Positions 48,402 through 59,272 are shown, numbered from the stretch's first letter. The stretch is 64,000 nucleotides of DNA from Lactuca virosa (GCA_928212115.1 CAKMRJ010005745.1:69638860-69702859); one strand, 5' to 3'. Translations and numbers: made by a program. Notes: a model not told the origin generated them from the sequence alone.

Positions 48402-48526
48402 TTTCGTTTGCCTTTGGAAGGCTGTGGTATGCTCAGGGCTGTGGTTGTGTTGCTCAGGTTGTATGGCGTGCCGGGGATGGTAAGGAATGATTTCGAGGAC
48501 GAAATCTAATTTAAGTGGGGGAGAGT
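48402..48526 (+). pseudogene. pol: Last codons of G1 pol and polypurine tract
   Basis: Reads ...NDFEDEI then stop (about 48487-48510), the typical end of Gypsy pol, followed by AAGTGGGGGAGAG (48513-48525) directly before the 3' LTR. The matching upstream pol is absent. Confidence 0.65.
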
Positions 48527-49214
48527 TTTAATGCCCTGTTTTGAATCGTTTTCCTATTTCGGGGTGGTGATTAAGGATTCGGTATTAGAAGACTTAGTAC
48601 CCTTGAAGAATTGAGATTTGAACTCATTTGGAGGTGGATGATGTAATTTGGATGATCCGGGTGTCCGGTTTGTGTTTTCGAGCCAAAGGGTATTTTGGTA
48701 ATATGTCAGGTCAGGATTTTATGGGAATTAGATGTTTTTTTGGTAAATTGTATGGAAGGTATGAGTTGATTATATCTTAGAACTTCTTGTTACCTTTTCA
48801 GGGATATAAAGATCGTCAGAATCGGATTTATAATGAAGAAGTTAAAGCCTTCAATGTGCTTTAGGGTTTAAGGGGAAACCCTAGTACGTAGGGCGTAGGG
48901 GGCGTACTGGTGCGACGAGTTGTAAGCGAGGCATAGTGTGGTGTACGCTTACTGTACTGCATAGGAAGGATCGGGGGTGTGAGGACTCGTACGCTGGGCG
49001 TACGAGGAGTACGCGGGGCACACGAGGTGTAAGCGAAAACCCTAATTTATGATGATCTACACTATATAAGCACTTAAATCTTTATGGATGGCCTCTTTAC
49101 TAGCCTCCAAGTCCCCAAAACCCTAGAAATCGTCCCTTAGCCTCCATGGTGGTGTTTTGGAGCTTATTGTGTGCTGCTTTGATTCATATTCAAGAAGATG
49201 GAGTTTGGTGCAAG
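48527..49214 (+). repeat. 3' LTR of G1, first part
   Basis: Starts TTTAATGCCC where the 5' copy has TGTAACGCCC, so the terminal TG is lost. It shows the unoccupied Copia C target CTTAG. GTACGC-type motifs cluster at about 48880-49025, some 45 bp upstream of the TATA box ACTATATAAG (49071-49080). It is interrupted by element E after GTTAT (49215-49219). Confidence 0.8.
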
Positions 49215-49219
49215 GTTAT

Positions 49220-49686
49220 TGTAAGTCCCCAAAATGCTTGTGTATCAATCAGATCCAATTGATGGTGCGGAATCTCAATCAATTGGATGATGTCAGATCA
49301 AATAGAAGAAGAAGGAGAAGAAGAATAACTTGAATCTTGAATGTATTGATGAATATGATTGAAGTTCCTTACACAAGATTCACTTTTTCTCTCTAGAACA
49401 CACCTTAAGTTTCACACACTTAAGCTCCTCTCTCTCTCTCTCTCTCTCTCTCTATTGGCCGTACACTCCTTCTCTGTTTATCAATCACTCCTCAACCACC
49501 TAACACCTATATATATACTTGGGGAATATGGGCCGTAAATGGGTTTACGGTCGTAAACCTGTTTACGGCCGTAAACACTGACCGTAAACACATATATGGC
49601 CGTAAACACTGAGCTGTTTACGGTCCTAGACATAAAAATACATTTTCCTAGAAAAGCAAAGTATAAACCATAATTTTGACCCAACA
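49220..49686 (-). repeat. 3' LTR of Copia E
   Basis: 467 bp, TGTAAGTCCCC to TTGACCCAACA on the plus strand. It contains a (CT)n tract (about 49428-49453), a TATA run (about 49508-49518) and, immediately upstream in the sense direction, six TTACGGYCGTAA-type motifs (49531-49626). The purine tract AAGTGGGAGATTG (minus strand) abuts at 49687. Confidence 0.9.
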
Positions 49687-51880
49687 ATCTCCCACTTGGT
49701 TTATAGCTTTCTTTTCTTAATTGACCCAACAAGCTCCCCCTAAAAAGTAGCTGACTTTTCTTGTTAATCTTCATTGGGAGCTTTGGCTTCAACATTAATC
49801 TTCAAATTTCTTCACAACTTCAAGATGAACTTGATGAATCTTCAATGAATGACTTCATCTTGAGTGGTTGGGATTTTCTTCAAGATTTGACTCTGAACAC
49901 ACATTGGGTGAGGAGGCTTGACGTACTGATTCTTGAAAGATAGCGCTTTCAGCTTGAGAATCTTCAGAGAAAACATCAGAGAGAACAAATCTTCTGGATC
50001 ACTTCAGCAGGTTCATAGATAGTAGCAGACTGATTCAGGAGGCTTCAATGCAATCCGTCACATAATCTTCAAGTACAACTTGACCTTGCTTCTGGGTTGA
50101 AAGATTGAATGTTGGAAGAATAATCTTCATTTCTTGCTCCTTCGAATGAGAATTCTTCGATGCTCACGGATGAAGCCTTGGCTCAGAAATCTTCGACACA
50201 AACTCCATGAGTTTCATCTTCACCTGAATTCACTTTTCAATACAAAACAAAACTAAAAGAAAATTTAGCACACAATATTTTTGGGTTTTTCATATTTTCC
50301 GAAAAAAAATAAACATAAACAAAAATATTTTTGGATTTTTGATTTTCTTGAACAAGAAATAAAACATAAATAACACTATTTTTTGGATTTTTAATTAATA
50401 TTTTTTTTTTATTTTTGTTTGGTTTTCAAAATTTTTAATTCTCCCATAATATTTAAATTAGAAGAAAACTGTGAACAAATTTAACAAAAATAAAAATGAT
50501 ATCTAACTTTAAGAGTGATTTGGGATCAAAGTTGTCAAGCAATCCAATATCGTTTATCAGCACACGCCTGCATGTCTAGATCCGGTCAATGACCGGTATT
50601 GTGGTCCACTTAAACACAAAGGATGTTGATAATTTGGACAAATTATAAGTGACAAGTCATTGTGATATATATTCCTAAATGGACATTTAGCTGGCGACGA
50701 CCAAGGATATTGTTGTCCACTTAAATTAAGCAGCAAGATCTACAGACAACCTATTAAATGGTTCAATTTTAGATGTACTAGAACATGTTTCCCACTTCCT
50801 GATATACCCCGGTAATCAAGAACTTCCCAAAGAACTCCTTACTTTAGGTGCGTATTCAATCATTAATAAAGAAGTCAGATATAGAAGTACATATGTTGTA
50901 TCCCAGGTCGGATGTCTTCCAATCACACAGAGGGAACAACATATGACTAACATAGATAGAGGGATTGAGAGGTAGAATGTTGCATATGCTGTGTCCCAGG
51001 TCGGATCTTCCGATCACGCAGAGGGGACAGCATATGGCTAACAGATAGAAAGAATTTCATAGATAAGGAGGTGCGTAGAATTAGAGTTGCATATGTTGCA
51101 ATCCAGGTCGGATATGTTCCAATCACGCAAAGGAAGCAACATATGACTGACAGATAGAAAGCAAGAAAATAATTTCCTACATACCTACTTTATCAGAACC
51201 CCCCAGTTGCCCTATCAATACCGGAATTAAGGACATAAGTCCATACATCAAGGAAATGTTCAACCACAGTTCTAGATAATTAACTTTTAGTGTATCTCGC
51301 AGGTTCCCATGTTTATCTCACTGCTCAATCTACCCGAGCGTCGTATTGTCAGGCTAAATGGATATATCTAGGTCAAGATTTTTCAAGTCTCTAGATTCCT
51401 TAAGTTCATCTATGCCTAGTCAAGTCCATTTTAAATCTTTCGTGCCTACTAGCGCATCGAACACAGAGCCTAGACAATTCAGATTCAGTCCCTTACACAG
51501 ATTCAGATTTCCTATTATCACATGATTATATCACTTCCCATCACATCACCTGCAAGCACATTCCATAACCAACATATTTTTGGATTTTCTGATTTTCTAA
51601 TTTTTGTTTTGTTTTTATTTCTCCCCCTAAATTTGTGCATAAGAGAGAAACGAATGCAAATGCGCAAATTTAAACTATCCTAAAAGAAAAATTGGTCTTT
51701 GAAGCGAATCAGCTTAAGAAAAACTCAAGAGTATAGAGAAGAAAACTCAAACCGTAAGTCACCGATTGAATTTGCATCCAGAAGGTCTGAGAACAGCACG
51801 TGTAATCTCAGAACAGATCCGAAAATTCTTCATGTCACTAAGCACTAACCCCATGAGTGATCCCTTCCTTTCTTCCTTTC
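49687..51880 (-). other. Noncoding 3' region of Copia E
   Basis: About 2.2 kb in place of pol. Poly-T/A stretches occur at 50270-50500, and three copies of a covarying hairpin at 50890-51145. I see no protein of any Copia domain in it. Confidence 0.65.
50890..51145 (-). repeat. Triplicated hairpin sequence in Copia E
   Basis: Three copies of a 54-56 nt unit at 50890-50945, 50983-51036 and 51090-51145, spaced roughly 93-107 bp. Each is bounded by perfect 10-bp inverted arms: CATATGTTGT/ACAACATATG, CATATGCTGT/ACAGCATATG and CATATGTTGC/GCAACATATG. Inside are CCC/GGG (TCC/GGA in the third copy) and a TCGGA/TCCRA inner stem. Base pairs are kept where bases change. Confidence 0.85.
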
Positions 51881-51889
51881 TCGCAAAGG

Positions 51890-53652
51890 ACACATACTCT
51901 CAAACAAAGTTCTGAATGTTGCACAGTTGAGAGATGCCTCCAATCATGTGCCAGGAACAGCCACTACCAACAAACATAAGTCTGATGATATGCCTCCATA
52001 GCTGCTCCGACACAGAGCGGGATTAGTTGGTCTTTGGAACCGAGTCCATTTTGAAACTGGGTTGACCTTTTTCATCCTTGCACGGTACTCTCTCCCATGA
52101 CATATCCTGTTTATCATAAACAGAAGATGAAGAAATATTAGAATCGTTAGAAGATTTGGGAGATTGAGCTTTCGGAACCCATTTGTAGTTGGGTTTGACC
52201 CATTTCTTTTGATTTTGATGTCGGCCGTTGAGATGACTTTGACCTAACCGGTCTTTGTTTCACTGGAGCATCTCTTGGATTGGGCTTCTTGGCCGACATT
52301 CCCTTCTTGCCCTTGGGATTCGGATTCTTGGCCTTGTGGGTTTGATTCTCGGCCTTCTGCGCGTTCCAGTCACCATTGTCTGAACGTGACCTTGAGGGGT
52401 TTCTTTTGAAGTATCTCCCTCTTGGCGCGTTCTGCCAGCCTTGTGCATAGTAGGGAACCTATGCACGATTAGGACAATTTCTAGCAATGTGTCCAGGTGT
52501 TCCACAGTGAAAACATGTCTTTTTCTTCACTGTGAAGTTGTTTCTTCCTGCCCCTGGTGGCGTATCCTTGCCTTGTCTCTTATTTTTCCCACAAGCACAA
52601 TTACAACAGGCACTCTGTTTCACTGGAATTGGTGGCCTGTATTTCTCAACAGTAGGTTGATCAGAAGCAGCTGAGTTCGAAGCAACAGATTCAGAGCTCA
52701 AGGAGATGTTGGTTTGTTCAATGGTTTTCTCCTTGTTCTCATCTTATGCTACTTTACTATCAGACACACTCTCTTCAGCTGCTTTCTTGGATTGGCTTAG
52801 TGGTTGATCTGCATAGGAAGTAGAAGCATTAGTATTTTCAACCTGAATACCTCCTAACACAAATCCAGCAGGTTTGCCATATTGAAGATGTGCCTCCCTG
52901 TCAATTTCTCCCTGTGTCATAGGGATGGGTGTATAGTTATGATTGAAAGGTGGAGGAACACTATCATACCCTAGACCTTTTTGCTGGTTATTTTTAATGG
53001 TCTATCATGTTCGCAACTACTTCGCTTGACACATTAAATTTTCTAAAATCAAAATCTACAGTTTCAAATTTGCCTTTTAATGTGTCAAGCTCATCAATTA
53101 ATTCAGCAAGTTGTCTCTTAACATAGTCATAATTTTCACATTTGTTGCTATAATCTTCTTGAAGCCTCCTAAAGTCTATGGTTTTTGCTTCTAATTCAGC
53201 CTTTAGGGGTTTCTGTCCTTTCCTGAGTTGATATCCTTCGTATTTTAGGTCCTCGACTTCCCTTTTTGGCAAATCATTATGTTCACGAAGAATTTTAATC
53301 GTATCTTCACAAGATGGAGTACATGAAACTTCATTGACCGGAATGTTTGCGGAACTCATTGTTTTTCCACACTTCAAAGCGTCAAGTTCTTCAATTACAG
53401 CAGCAGGACTAAGACGATTGAGATCTTTTGTCTTCTTGATGACAGTCACGTTCATATCCCACGATTTCGGAAGTGAATTCAGCAGCTTTTTGTTTATCTC
53501 AGATTTAGTCAAGAAAATCCCAACTATATTTATCTCAGTAGTAAGTGTAGTAAATCGCTGCAACTGAGCGTCCAAGGTTTCTCCAGCGATATAATCGAAC
53601 ATGTTTAAATTTTGTGTTAACATATCCTGACGACTCTCTTTCATGTCTTCAA
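51890..53652 (-). pseudogene. gag: Copia E gag, zinc knuckle and protease start
   Basis: On the minus strand: MKESRQDMLTQNLNMFDYIA at 53644, a gag middle (LLNSLPKSWDMNVTVIK), a coiled-coil extension (LKAELEAKTIDFRRLQEDYS; VKRQLAELIDELDTLKGKF) to about 52994, a degraded stretch, the zinc knuckle CFHCGTPGHIARNC near 52500, a stop, and a basic tail. Near 51940 comes FVGSGCSWHMIGGISQL, where relatives have the protease DSG motif; the catalytic Asp is Gly here. Reading stops just after it. The N-terminal third of gag is missing or unreadable behind low-complexity sequence. Confidence 0.75.
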
Positions 53653-53689
53653 TTCACTCGTAGACCTCAAAAACCATTCAAAGTCAAAT

Positions 53690-53900
53690 TTAAAGAGTCA
53701 AGCTTAAAAGTCAAACATAAAAAGTTAAACTTAAAAGTCAAACCGAAACCTAAATTTGAAAATTTAAAAGTCAAACGAGAAAATCATAGTTTAAAGTCAA
53801 AGGTCAAATTTTAAAAGTCAAACTCAAAATTTTAAGTAAAAATCAAAATTAAAAAAAACTAAAATTTTTTTTTATTTATTTATTTTTTTTTATTATTTTT

Positions 53901-53948
<48 letters not shown>

Positions 53949-54000
53949 TTATTATTATTTTATTTTATTTAATTTTTTTTTTTGAAAATGGAATTTGAAA
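53690..54000. repeat. Low-complexity AAAGTCAAA and A/T tracts
   Basis: Imperfect repeats of AAAAGTCAAA/CTTAAAAGTCAAAC (53690-53825), then poly-T/A and a (TA)n tract at about 53905-53944. It lies in the leader of E; no coding content. Confidence 0.7.
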
Positions 54001-54097
54001 TTAAAAGAAATTTGAATTTTGGGCTGAAATTGACAAAAATGCGAAAGTTGGAACCGAGAGGGACACTTTATGAATTAAATTTCGAAGGAGTGTTCCA

Positions 54098-54200
54098 TAT
54101 AGCAAACTAGATCAACTGGTAAGGCGCGTTGTTGAGTATAGAGGAGTCCCGGGTTCGATCCCTGATACCTCCAAAAATATGTCCGCCCCCCCTTTTTTTT
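54098..54200 (+). other. tRNA-like Pol III unit antisense in Copia E leader
   Basis: A box TAGATCAACTGGT (54108-54120) and B box GGTTCGATCCC (54152-54162) at tRNA-like spacing, followed within 40 nt by a run of nine Ts (about 54192-54200) that could terminate Pol III. The ends do not form a proper acceptor stem, so it is not an ordinary tRNA gene. A SINE head or tRNA-derived insertion is more likely. Confidence 0.5.
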
Positions 54201-54289
54201 TAAATGTGCGATGCGAGGACTCCACGAAGCGAAGCGAGGACGAGGTGCGAACTTCGGACACTATGCGAGGCTGACCACGAATCCGAGGC

Positions 54290-54480
54290 GAGGACCGCAA
54301 ACGTCGACCGTACACGTGCGATGCTGCTGCTAGCCGTGAACTCCAAGCTGTACACGTACGATGCTGACCGTAAACCTCGGACCGCAAACCGAGGGCCGTA
54401 ATCTCGGACCGTAAACTCCAAGGCCGTAAATTCCGGCCGCAAACTTCGGAAACCCTAGCTGTTGACCGTACACGTCGCCA
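54290..54480. repeat. ACCGTAAAC/GGCCGTAAA motif cluster in E leader
   Basis: Around ten words of the form GACCGTACACG, GACCGTAAAC, GGCCGTAAA and GGACCGCAAAC, the same word family as in the E LTR. It lies between primer site and gag. Confidence 0.7.
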
Positions 54481-54677
54481 CCTCCTCGCTGGTTACGACC
54501 AAAAACAACGTTTTTTCGACTTTGAAGCTCCAAAACTCTATCAAAAACCCCTTTTTATCAAAAACACGAAGAACAAACCCCCCCTAATTTTCAGAGATCT
54601 ATCCAAAAACACAGAAATCTTCCAAAACTAAGGTCAAATAAGCTCCAGATCTGACAAAATTGACTGATACAATCCAT

Positions 54678-54690
54678 GCTCTGATACCCA
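54678..54690 (-). other. Primer-binding site of Copia E
   Basis: The minus strand reads TGGGTATCAGAGC, initiator-Met type with one extra G, one base from the LTR. Confidence 0.75.
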
Positions 54691-54691
54691 T

Positions 54692-55152
54692 TGTAAGTCC
54701 CCAAAATGCTTGTGTATCAATCAGATCCAATTGATGGTGCGGAATCCCAATCAATTGGATGATGTCAGATCAAATAGAAGAAAAAGGAGAAGAAGAATAA
54801 CTTGAATCTTGAATGTATTGATGAATATGATTGAAGTTCCTTACACAAGATTCACTTTTTCTCTCTAGAACACACCTTAAGTTTCACACACTTAAGCTCC
54901 TCTCTCTCTCTCTCTCTTGGCCGTACTCTCCTTCTCTGTTTATCAATCACTCCTCAACCACCTAACACGTATATATATATATACTTGGGGAATATGGGCC
55001 GTAAATGGGTTTACGGTCGTAAACCTGTTTACGGCCGTAAACACTGACCGTAAACACATATATGGCCGTAAACACTGAGCTGTTTACGGTCCTAGACATA
55101 AAAATACATTTTCCTAGAGAAGCAAAGTATAAACCATAATTTTGACCCAACA
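54692..55152 (-). repeat. 5' LTR of Copia E
   Basis: 461 bp, nearly identical to 49220-49686; shorter CT tract and longer TA run. TACGGCCGTA-type motifs at about 55003-55090. Confidence 0.9.
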
Positions 55153-55157
55153 GTTAT

Positions 55158-55497
55158 GGATCAAGGAAGAGCTTGTGGATCCTGATTCTCTACTTCATTT
55201 CTAGCTTGTTTGAGGTAAAGAGCTATGTACTTGTTCATTGACGACTAAGATATATTATTTATGAGTATTGGTTCCTTTTTGGCCCAGGAATGATATCTAG
55301 TGGTTTGATGCCACTGTAGGAGCTATGAGTGTCCACTCTTGATGTTTCTGAGGTTCTAGATTCATACAGTTGCCTCCTTTAGGGTTTAAAATCCCCCATG
55401 CATGAGATTGTATCCGTTTAATGAAAGTGAAGTGATATATCTTGAAGTTCGGTCCTTTTAGGGCATCCAAAGTCACCACGTATGTGACTTTATGGTC
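55158..55497 (+). repeat. 3' LTR of G1, second part (truncated)
   Basis: Resumes with GGATCAAGGAAGAGC and follows the 5' LTR (from about 30728) until GACTTTATGG near 55497, where similarity stops. About 1.3 kb of LTR is missing, so no right-hand target copy for G1 can be read. Confidence 0.8.
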
Positions 55498-56105
55498 AAT
55501 TCGGAGTTACGACATCTGCATTATCCTCATCGACCCTCGTTATGTCCCCGCTGCTTCGCATTTGGATCCACGACCTCCACATTTGGCTCGCGGACCTCCG
55601 CATCTTTCCTCATCGAAAAAAGGAGATGGATACTAATTCATTTAATGTTTTTGGCGATGGATTCGGTCCCCGAGTATGTATTTACGATTTTATGTTTTCT
55701 GTTTTCATATTATTTAGTATTAGGGTATAATTTTTAATGAAAATGAGTTATATCTTCCCGAGAAACACCTCGTAAAAGAGGTAAATTGGGGAAGAAGTCG
55801 GTATTTGGGGAAGATCCATTCCACGGAGGTGTTGGTCTATCCATAGTGGGAGTTCCGCGGACTAACCAATATGCTCCACGGATTGACCTTTAATATTTTT
55901 TGCCCTATTATAGCAATGTAATTTCACAATACTACCCTTTATAAAAAAGTAAAAATTCGTTCATATGTTTATGAGAATGGGATAATTGGGTAGTTTTTTA
56001 AGTTAAATTGAAAGTACGTTTCTATTTATTATGTTAACCAATTTTACTACATAATTTTAAAGCTTGTTAACCATGTCCAATTACTAACCTTTTATATTCA
56101 ATTAA

Positions 56106-56870
56106 ATGTATATGTTTTGTAGCATGATCATCTCGGACAAAAAAGTCGATTTAACTCTAAAAGGCATCGTCGGTACCATCATTAAAGACTATTTTTCGTG
56201 GCTAACAAATCGCAACAAGCATTATTTGAAGCTTCATCGTTTGATGATGTTGCATGAAGTACGGTCGCAGGACATGTTTGAAGCGGGAAGGTTTCAGTTT
56301 GAGGTACAGGAGGTGCTTTTGGATTCTGGTGAAATGGACTATTTTGATAAGTGGGTTAAGAGTTGGTCCTTCTATTGATTTACTTCATGAAGAAAAATGT
56401 CACTCAAATTCAAATATTCGGGCTCAGTTGTTTCTATACATTACCGATGAACGTTTGCAGCTCAGAGATTTAGAAGAGTACATTATGTCTCCAAAATATC
56501 TGCAACTTGAGGATGAAGATGCGGTAATGCTTATCCAACTTGTTTTTGTGTTGAAAGGTCTCCATGGACGGTACATTAAAACGTGTATTCTTGCATTAGT
56601 ATAAAAGCTTGCGGATAATATATAATTGGAACAGGTATTACATTTTAAAATTCTTTATAAATACAAAAATAATTATAATAATTAAAATGAAATTGCAGGT
56701 TTGCATTGGGTACATATCTCTGGACCTATACTTCGGGGTTGATGCATGGAATGCTTGAGAAAATTGAAAAATGTAAACTATTTAGAGAGGGCAATCCTGA
56801 GTTGACGAAAATATATAAGTATATCGTTTCTGGTTTTATGCTTTCGTTTAAGGTTAGTTTCAAATTGAAT
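56106..56870 (+). pseudogene. Decayed DUF1985-like gene fragment with introns
   Basis: Exon-like pieces: after an acceptor TTTTGTAG (to 56122), a segment with LTLKGIVGTIIKDYFSWLT; a frame change near 56350; then RAQLFLYITDERLQLRDLEE and LEDEDAVMLIQLVFVLKGLH; a stop near 56603; KLADN...NWNR; a 64-nt GT-AG intron (56635-56698) in phase with R; and FALGTYLWTYTSGLMHGM up to FMLSFK. The -EDEDAV...LLxxLKGLHGR...LADN..NWN.F..G.Y.W motif order is what I recall for DUF1985 proteins, which accompany Ulp1-like proteases in plant DNA transposons. No protease domain follows. Family call is moderate, pseudogene status clear. Confidence 0.5.
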
Positions 56871-56877
56871 TTTATAC

Positions 56878-57030
56878 GATAAAAACATCATACTTTCATT
56901 TTATACCATAATATCATCATACTTTCATTTTTATGCCGTAATAGCATCATACCTTTGTTTTCATCCCATAATAGCATCATACTTTCGTTTTTATGCTATA
57001 ACAACATCATACTTTCCTTTTTATCCCATT
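56878..57030. repeat. Tandem repeat of about 30-32 bp
   Basis: Five imperfect units containing ATAGCATCATACTTTCGTTT and TTATGCCATA-like joints, directly after the DUF1985-like fragment. Confidence 0.75.
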
Positions 57031-57764
57031 GATATGGATTTTTGATACGTTCCCAGAGGCAACACAGTAGTGTTGAAGAAAAACACCATCGAAGAAATGA
57101 GAAAATCAGTAAACCATAGAATTGAAGAGTCGAAGTGTTTAAAAGACTGAAACTGAGTTTTAGAATCATGAAGTGGCAAGTAATGCGTAAAATAAAGAGT
57201 TGTGAATCAACCAAGTTTATGATAAAAAAAATTGTATGTTCAATATCAATGATTCAAAAGTATCTCATATTCATAAAGATTCAGTTACAAGTGTTTGAAA
57301 TTGTAAACACACTAAAAAACTCAAAAGGCTCTCTGGATTTTAGTCTAAACAGCAATTGAGCAGAATGAGCAGGAAATGAGTAACTTTATAATGTAGCCCA
57401 ATGGGCCTATTTATAGGATTTGGAAAAACCCATGACATGGATTGACCAATCTGGTGTTGACATGTCATCATGACTTAGTCATCAGTTGACACCTTTGCCT
57501 TACTTAACAGAAAATGGATGGAATATTCCAATTCTGTTAGTATTCCGTTAGGGTTCCATCCAAGTCTCGATTGTTCAATTTTATTGATCATTCTTGATCA
57601 ACCTTGAGACTCTGATGAATATCATGATGTTCCATTGTCTTTTAAGAGTGCCACCAACTTTTAGAGATTCCACTATCTTTAGAGATGCCACTATATTCTA
57701 GAGATGCATTTGATCAAGAGAATTTGCTTCTTGAAAGCTAAGACGTGTCTTGGATATAAAGATG

Positions 57765-57960
57765 TGTCATTGTAGATAAATCGTTCCATACATGTCTTGG
57801 ATATGCCATCAACGTGTCTTGATGTGCCATGTGCATCCTTGATATGCCATCTATGTTCCTGATATGCCATGCAAAAACGGACGAGCCATCAATGTTTCTG
57901 ATGCTCCACATCTGATCTAGATATGCCATCTAAGATCATGATGTTTCATCTCACATTTAG
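57765..57960. repeat. Degenerate 20-bp repeat GATATGCCATC...
   Basis: About eight units of 17-22 bp on the theme GATATGCCATCNANGTNCCT inside the putative LTR of F. Confidence 0.7.
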
Positions 57961-58623
57961 TTAATTCTCCATTGCAACTGCAAAAACTACTACATCTGAT
58001 TCTTCAAACACTTGATCTGTATTTATCATCTATCTAACGTGAAATATTCTAATAATATTTATTAGAGAGACATAGATAATGACTCAACTTATTTCAAATG
58101 AAAATCACATAGAAATATTTTCCAACGGTTTATGGTTACTGAAATAAGGAGTAGAATTTAAAGAAATATCATGCAAGATGAAATTTATAAAATGAATTAC
58201 AAGTAGAAAAGAGAATTTCTTCTACACAATTAAACAAAGAGAAAATAACAAAAACACACAATCTAAACTCGATTCCTTAAGTTTAGTAACCACTGACAAA
58301 AAATTAGAAACCAAGTGAGTTATTGAATTTTCTTCACTCTCAGTGTACTGCCTTTTTCTCCTGTTTTCTTCAATAGATGTTTTCTTCAGTAGATTAATGA
58401 TGCCTTAGATGAATTATAAAGAGAAGAGATGTTTTTGACAAGTTCTCATAAATCTCAAGCGTCCCTTAGAAGAAAATAAAATTATGTATGTGGGTTTTTA
58501 TGTATGTTTCTAGGTAACTTATTTTCGATGCTCAGATCCAAATTTGGTTTATCAGATTCCTTTTTCTCCAAGTTGGTCTATTTCCCAATCAACACTAAAA
58601 TGAACAACCATGTATAGAACATA

Positions 58624-59067
58624 TTACCTCAAGCATTGTAGGGCATATGTATAAAATTTATTTGTGCTTGTACTTTGCTTCAACCAAATAATCAATGATC
58701 TGATGTTAGCTTGATTTATCCTAAGACGATCAACTTTAGAAAACATAAATTCAGAGTTGTCTGATCCTTTTCCTTTAAAGAAAGCATACTGAATCTTTCG
58801 AAATTCCCGGATGTTAATTTTACTAATTGAAGCAATTTTGAACGTTGACCATACAGAGAGAGCTTGAATCGGTTTCTTCATAAATAATCTTTTATTAACC
58901 TCTTCCATGTCTATATCAGATTTAACTGGATATAATGCATTTGGCCATAGATTGCACTTTCTACCATTTGGGGGTGTAGGGATATCCCAGTTTTCTTTAG
59001 AGGGATATGAAGGTGGTGTAAAGGAATTTCGGGGATATAAGGAACGCAGAAATTTGACTTCTAACAA
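58624..59067 (-). pseudogene. Third copy of the Copia extra ORF, C-terminal fragment
   Basis: About 148 codons. ALSVWSTFKIASISKINIRE aligns with VWSLLKIVRVISITKDV in B and WSANKITVVKVIGPIETD in A. Then KIQYAFFKGKG and FMFSKVDRLRINQANI correspond to the FKVARG and FTLADLPCLNP segments of A. Upstream residues (KSDIDMEEVNKRLF) are also readable. The N-terminal domain and coiled coil are absent. It is a third, more diverged lineage of the family. Confidence 0.6.
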
Positions 59068-59153
59068 AGAAGTTATGACCCGTCTAAGTTTTTCGACTAA
59101 ACCGGCACAACACCGCGTATCGTAAAAAGTGAATGCATAGTTACTTTCATCTT

Positions 59154-59183
59154 ACACACACACACACACACACACACACCCCC

Positions 59184-59272
<89 letters not shown>
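59154..59272. repeat. (CA)n-C8-(AC)n-(AT)n microsatellite
   Basis: Compound simple repeat. Open frames across it encode only Tyr-Ile or Val-Cys runs and are not genes. Confidence 0.95.

Larger units (their letters stand above)
49220..55152 (-). mobile_element. Non-autonomous Copia element E (gag plus protease start only)
   Basis: 5933 bp, minus strand. LTRs are 49220-49686 and 54692-55152, with target copies GTTAT (49215-49219 / 55153-55157). It has a primer site, a leader of about 1 kb, a damaged gag, a fragment of the protease/pre-integrase start, and then about 2.2 kb of noncoding sequence to the polypurine tract. Integrase, reverse transcriptase and RNase H are absent. The LTRs differ by about five substitutions plus length changes in CT and TA tracts, the closest LTR pair in the window, so this is probably the youngest insertion and was mobilised in trans. 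Confidence 0.85.
6996..55497 (+). mobile_element. Gypsy element G1 (backbone, disrupted by four insertions)
   Basis: Plus-strand Ty3/gypsy element. The 5' LTR is 6996-7063 plus 30105-32410. The primer site is 32414-32426. The internal region is 34940-38612 plus 48402-48526, and the 3' LTR is 48527-49214 plus 55158-55497, where it is cut off. Insertions are Copia C, solo LTR S, Gypsy H and Copia E, each with recognisable 5-bp target duplications. The internal region has only a gag remnant and the last codons of pol, so G1 was already non-autonomous or badly decayed. If E and H were removed, the LTR would read straight through their target sites. Confidence 0.85.
57030..59067 (-). mobile_element. 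3' remnant F of an extra-ORF Copia
   Basis: Minus-strand order: C-terminal part of the extra ORF (59067-58624), noncoding sequence, and a region with CCTATAAATAGG (about 57405-57416) that resembles the LTRs of A and B. The left limit TGATATGGATTTTTG at 57030 is a guess; the inner LTR end and polypurine tract could not be placed. Confidence 0.4.

Noticed and set aside
54098..54180. A functional nuclear tRNA gene
   Set aside because: A and B boxes are good, but the acceptor stem does not pair and there is no clear anticodon arm.
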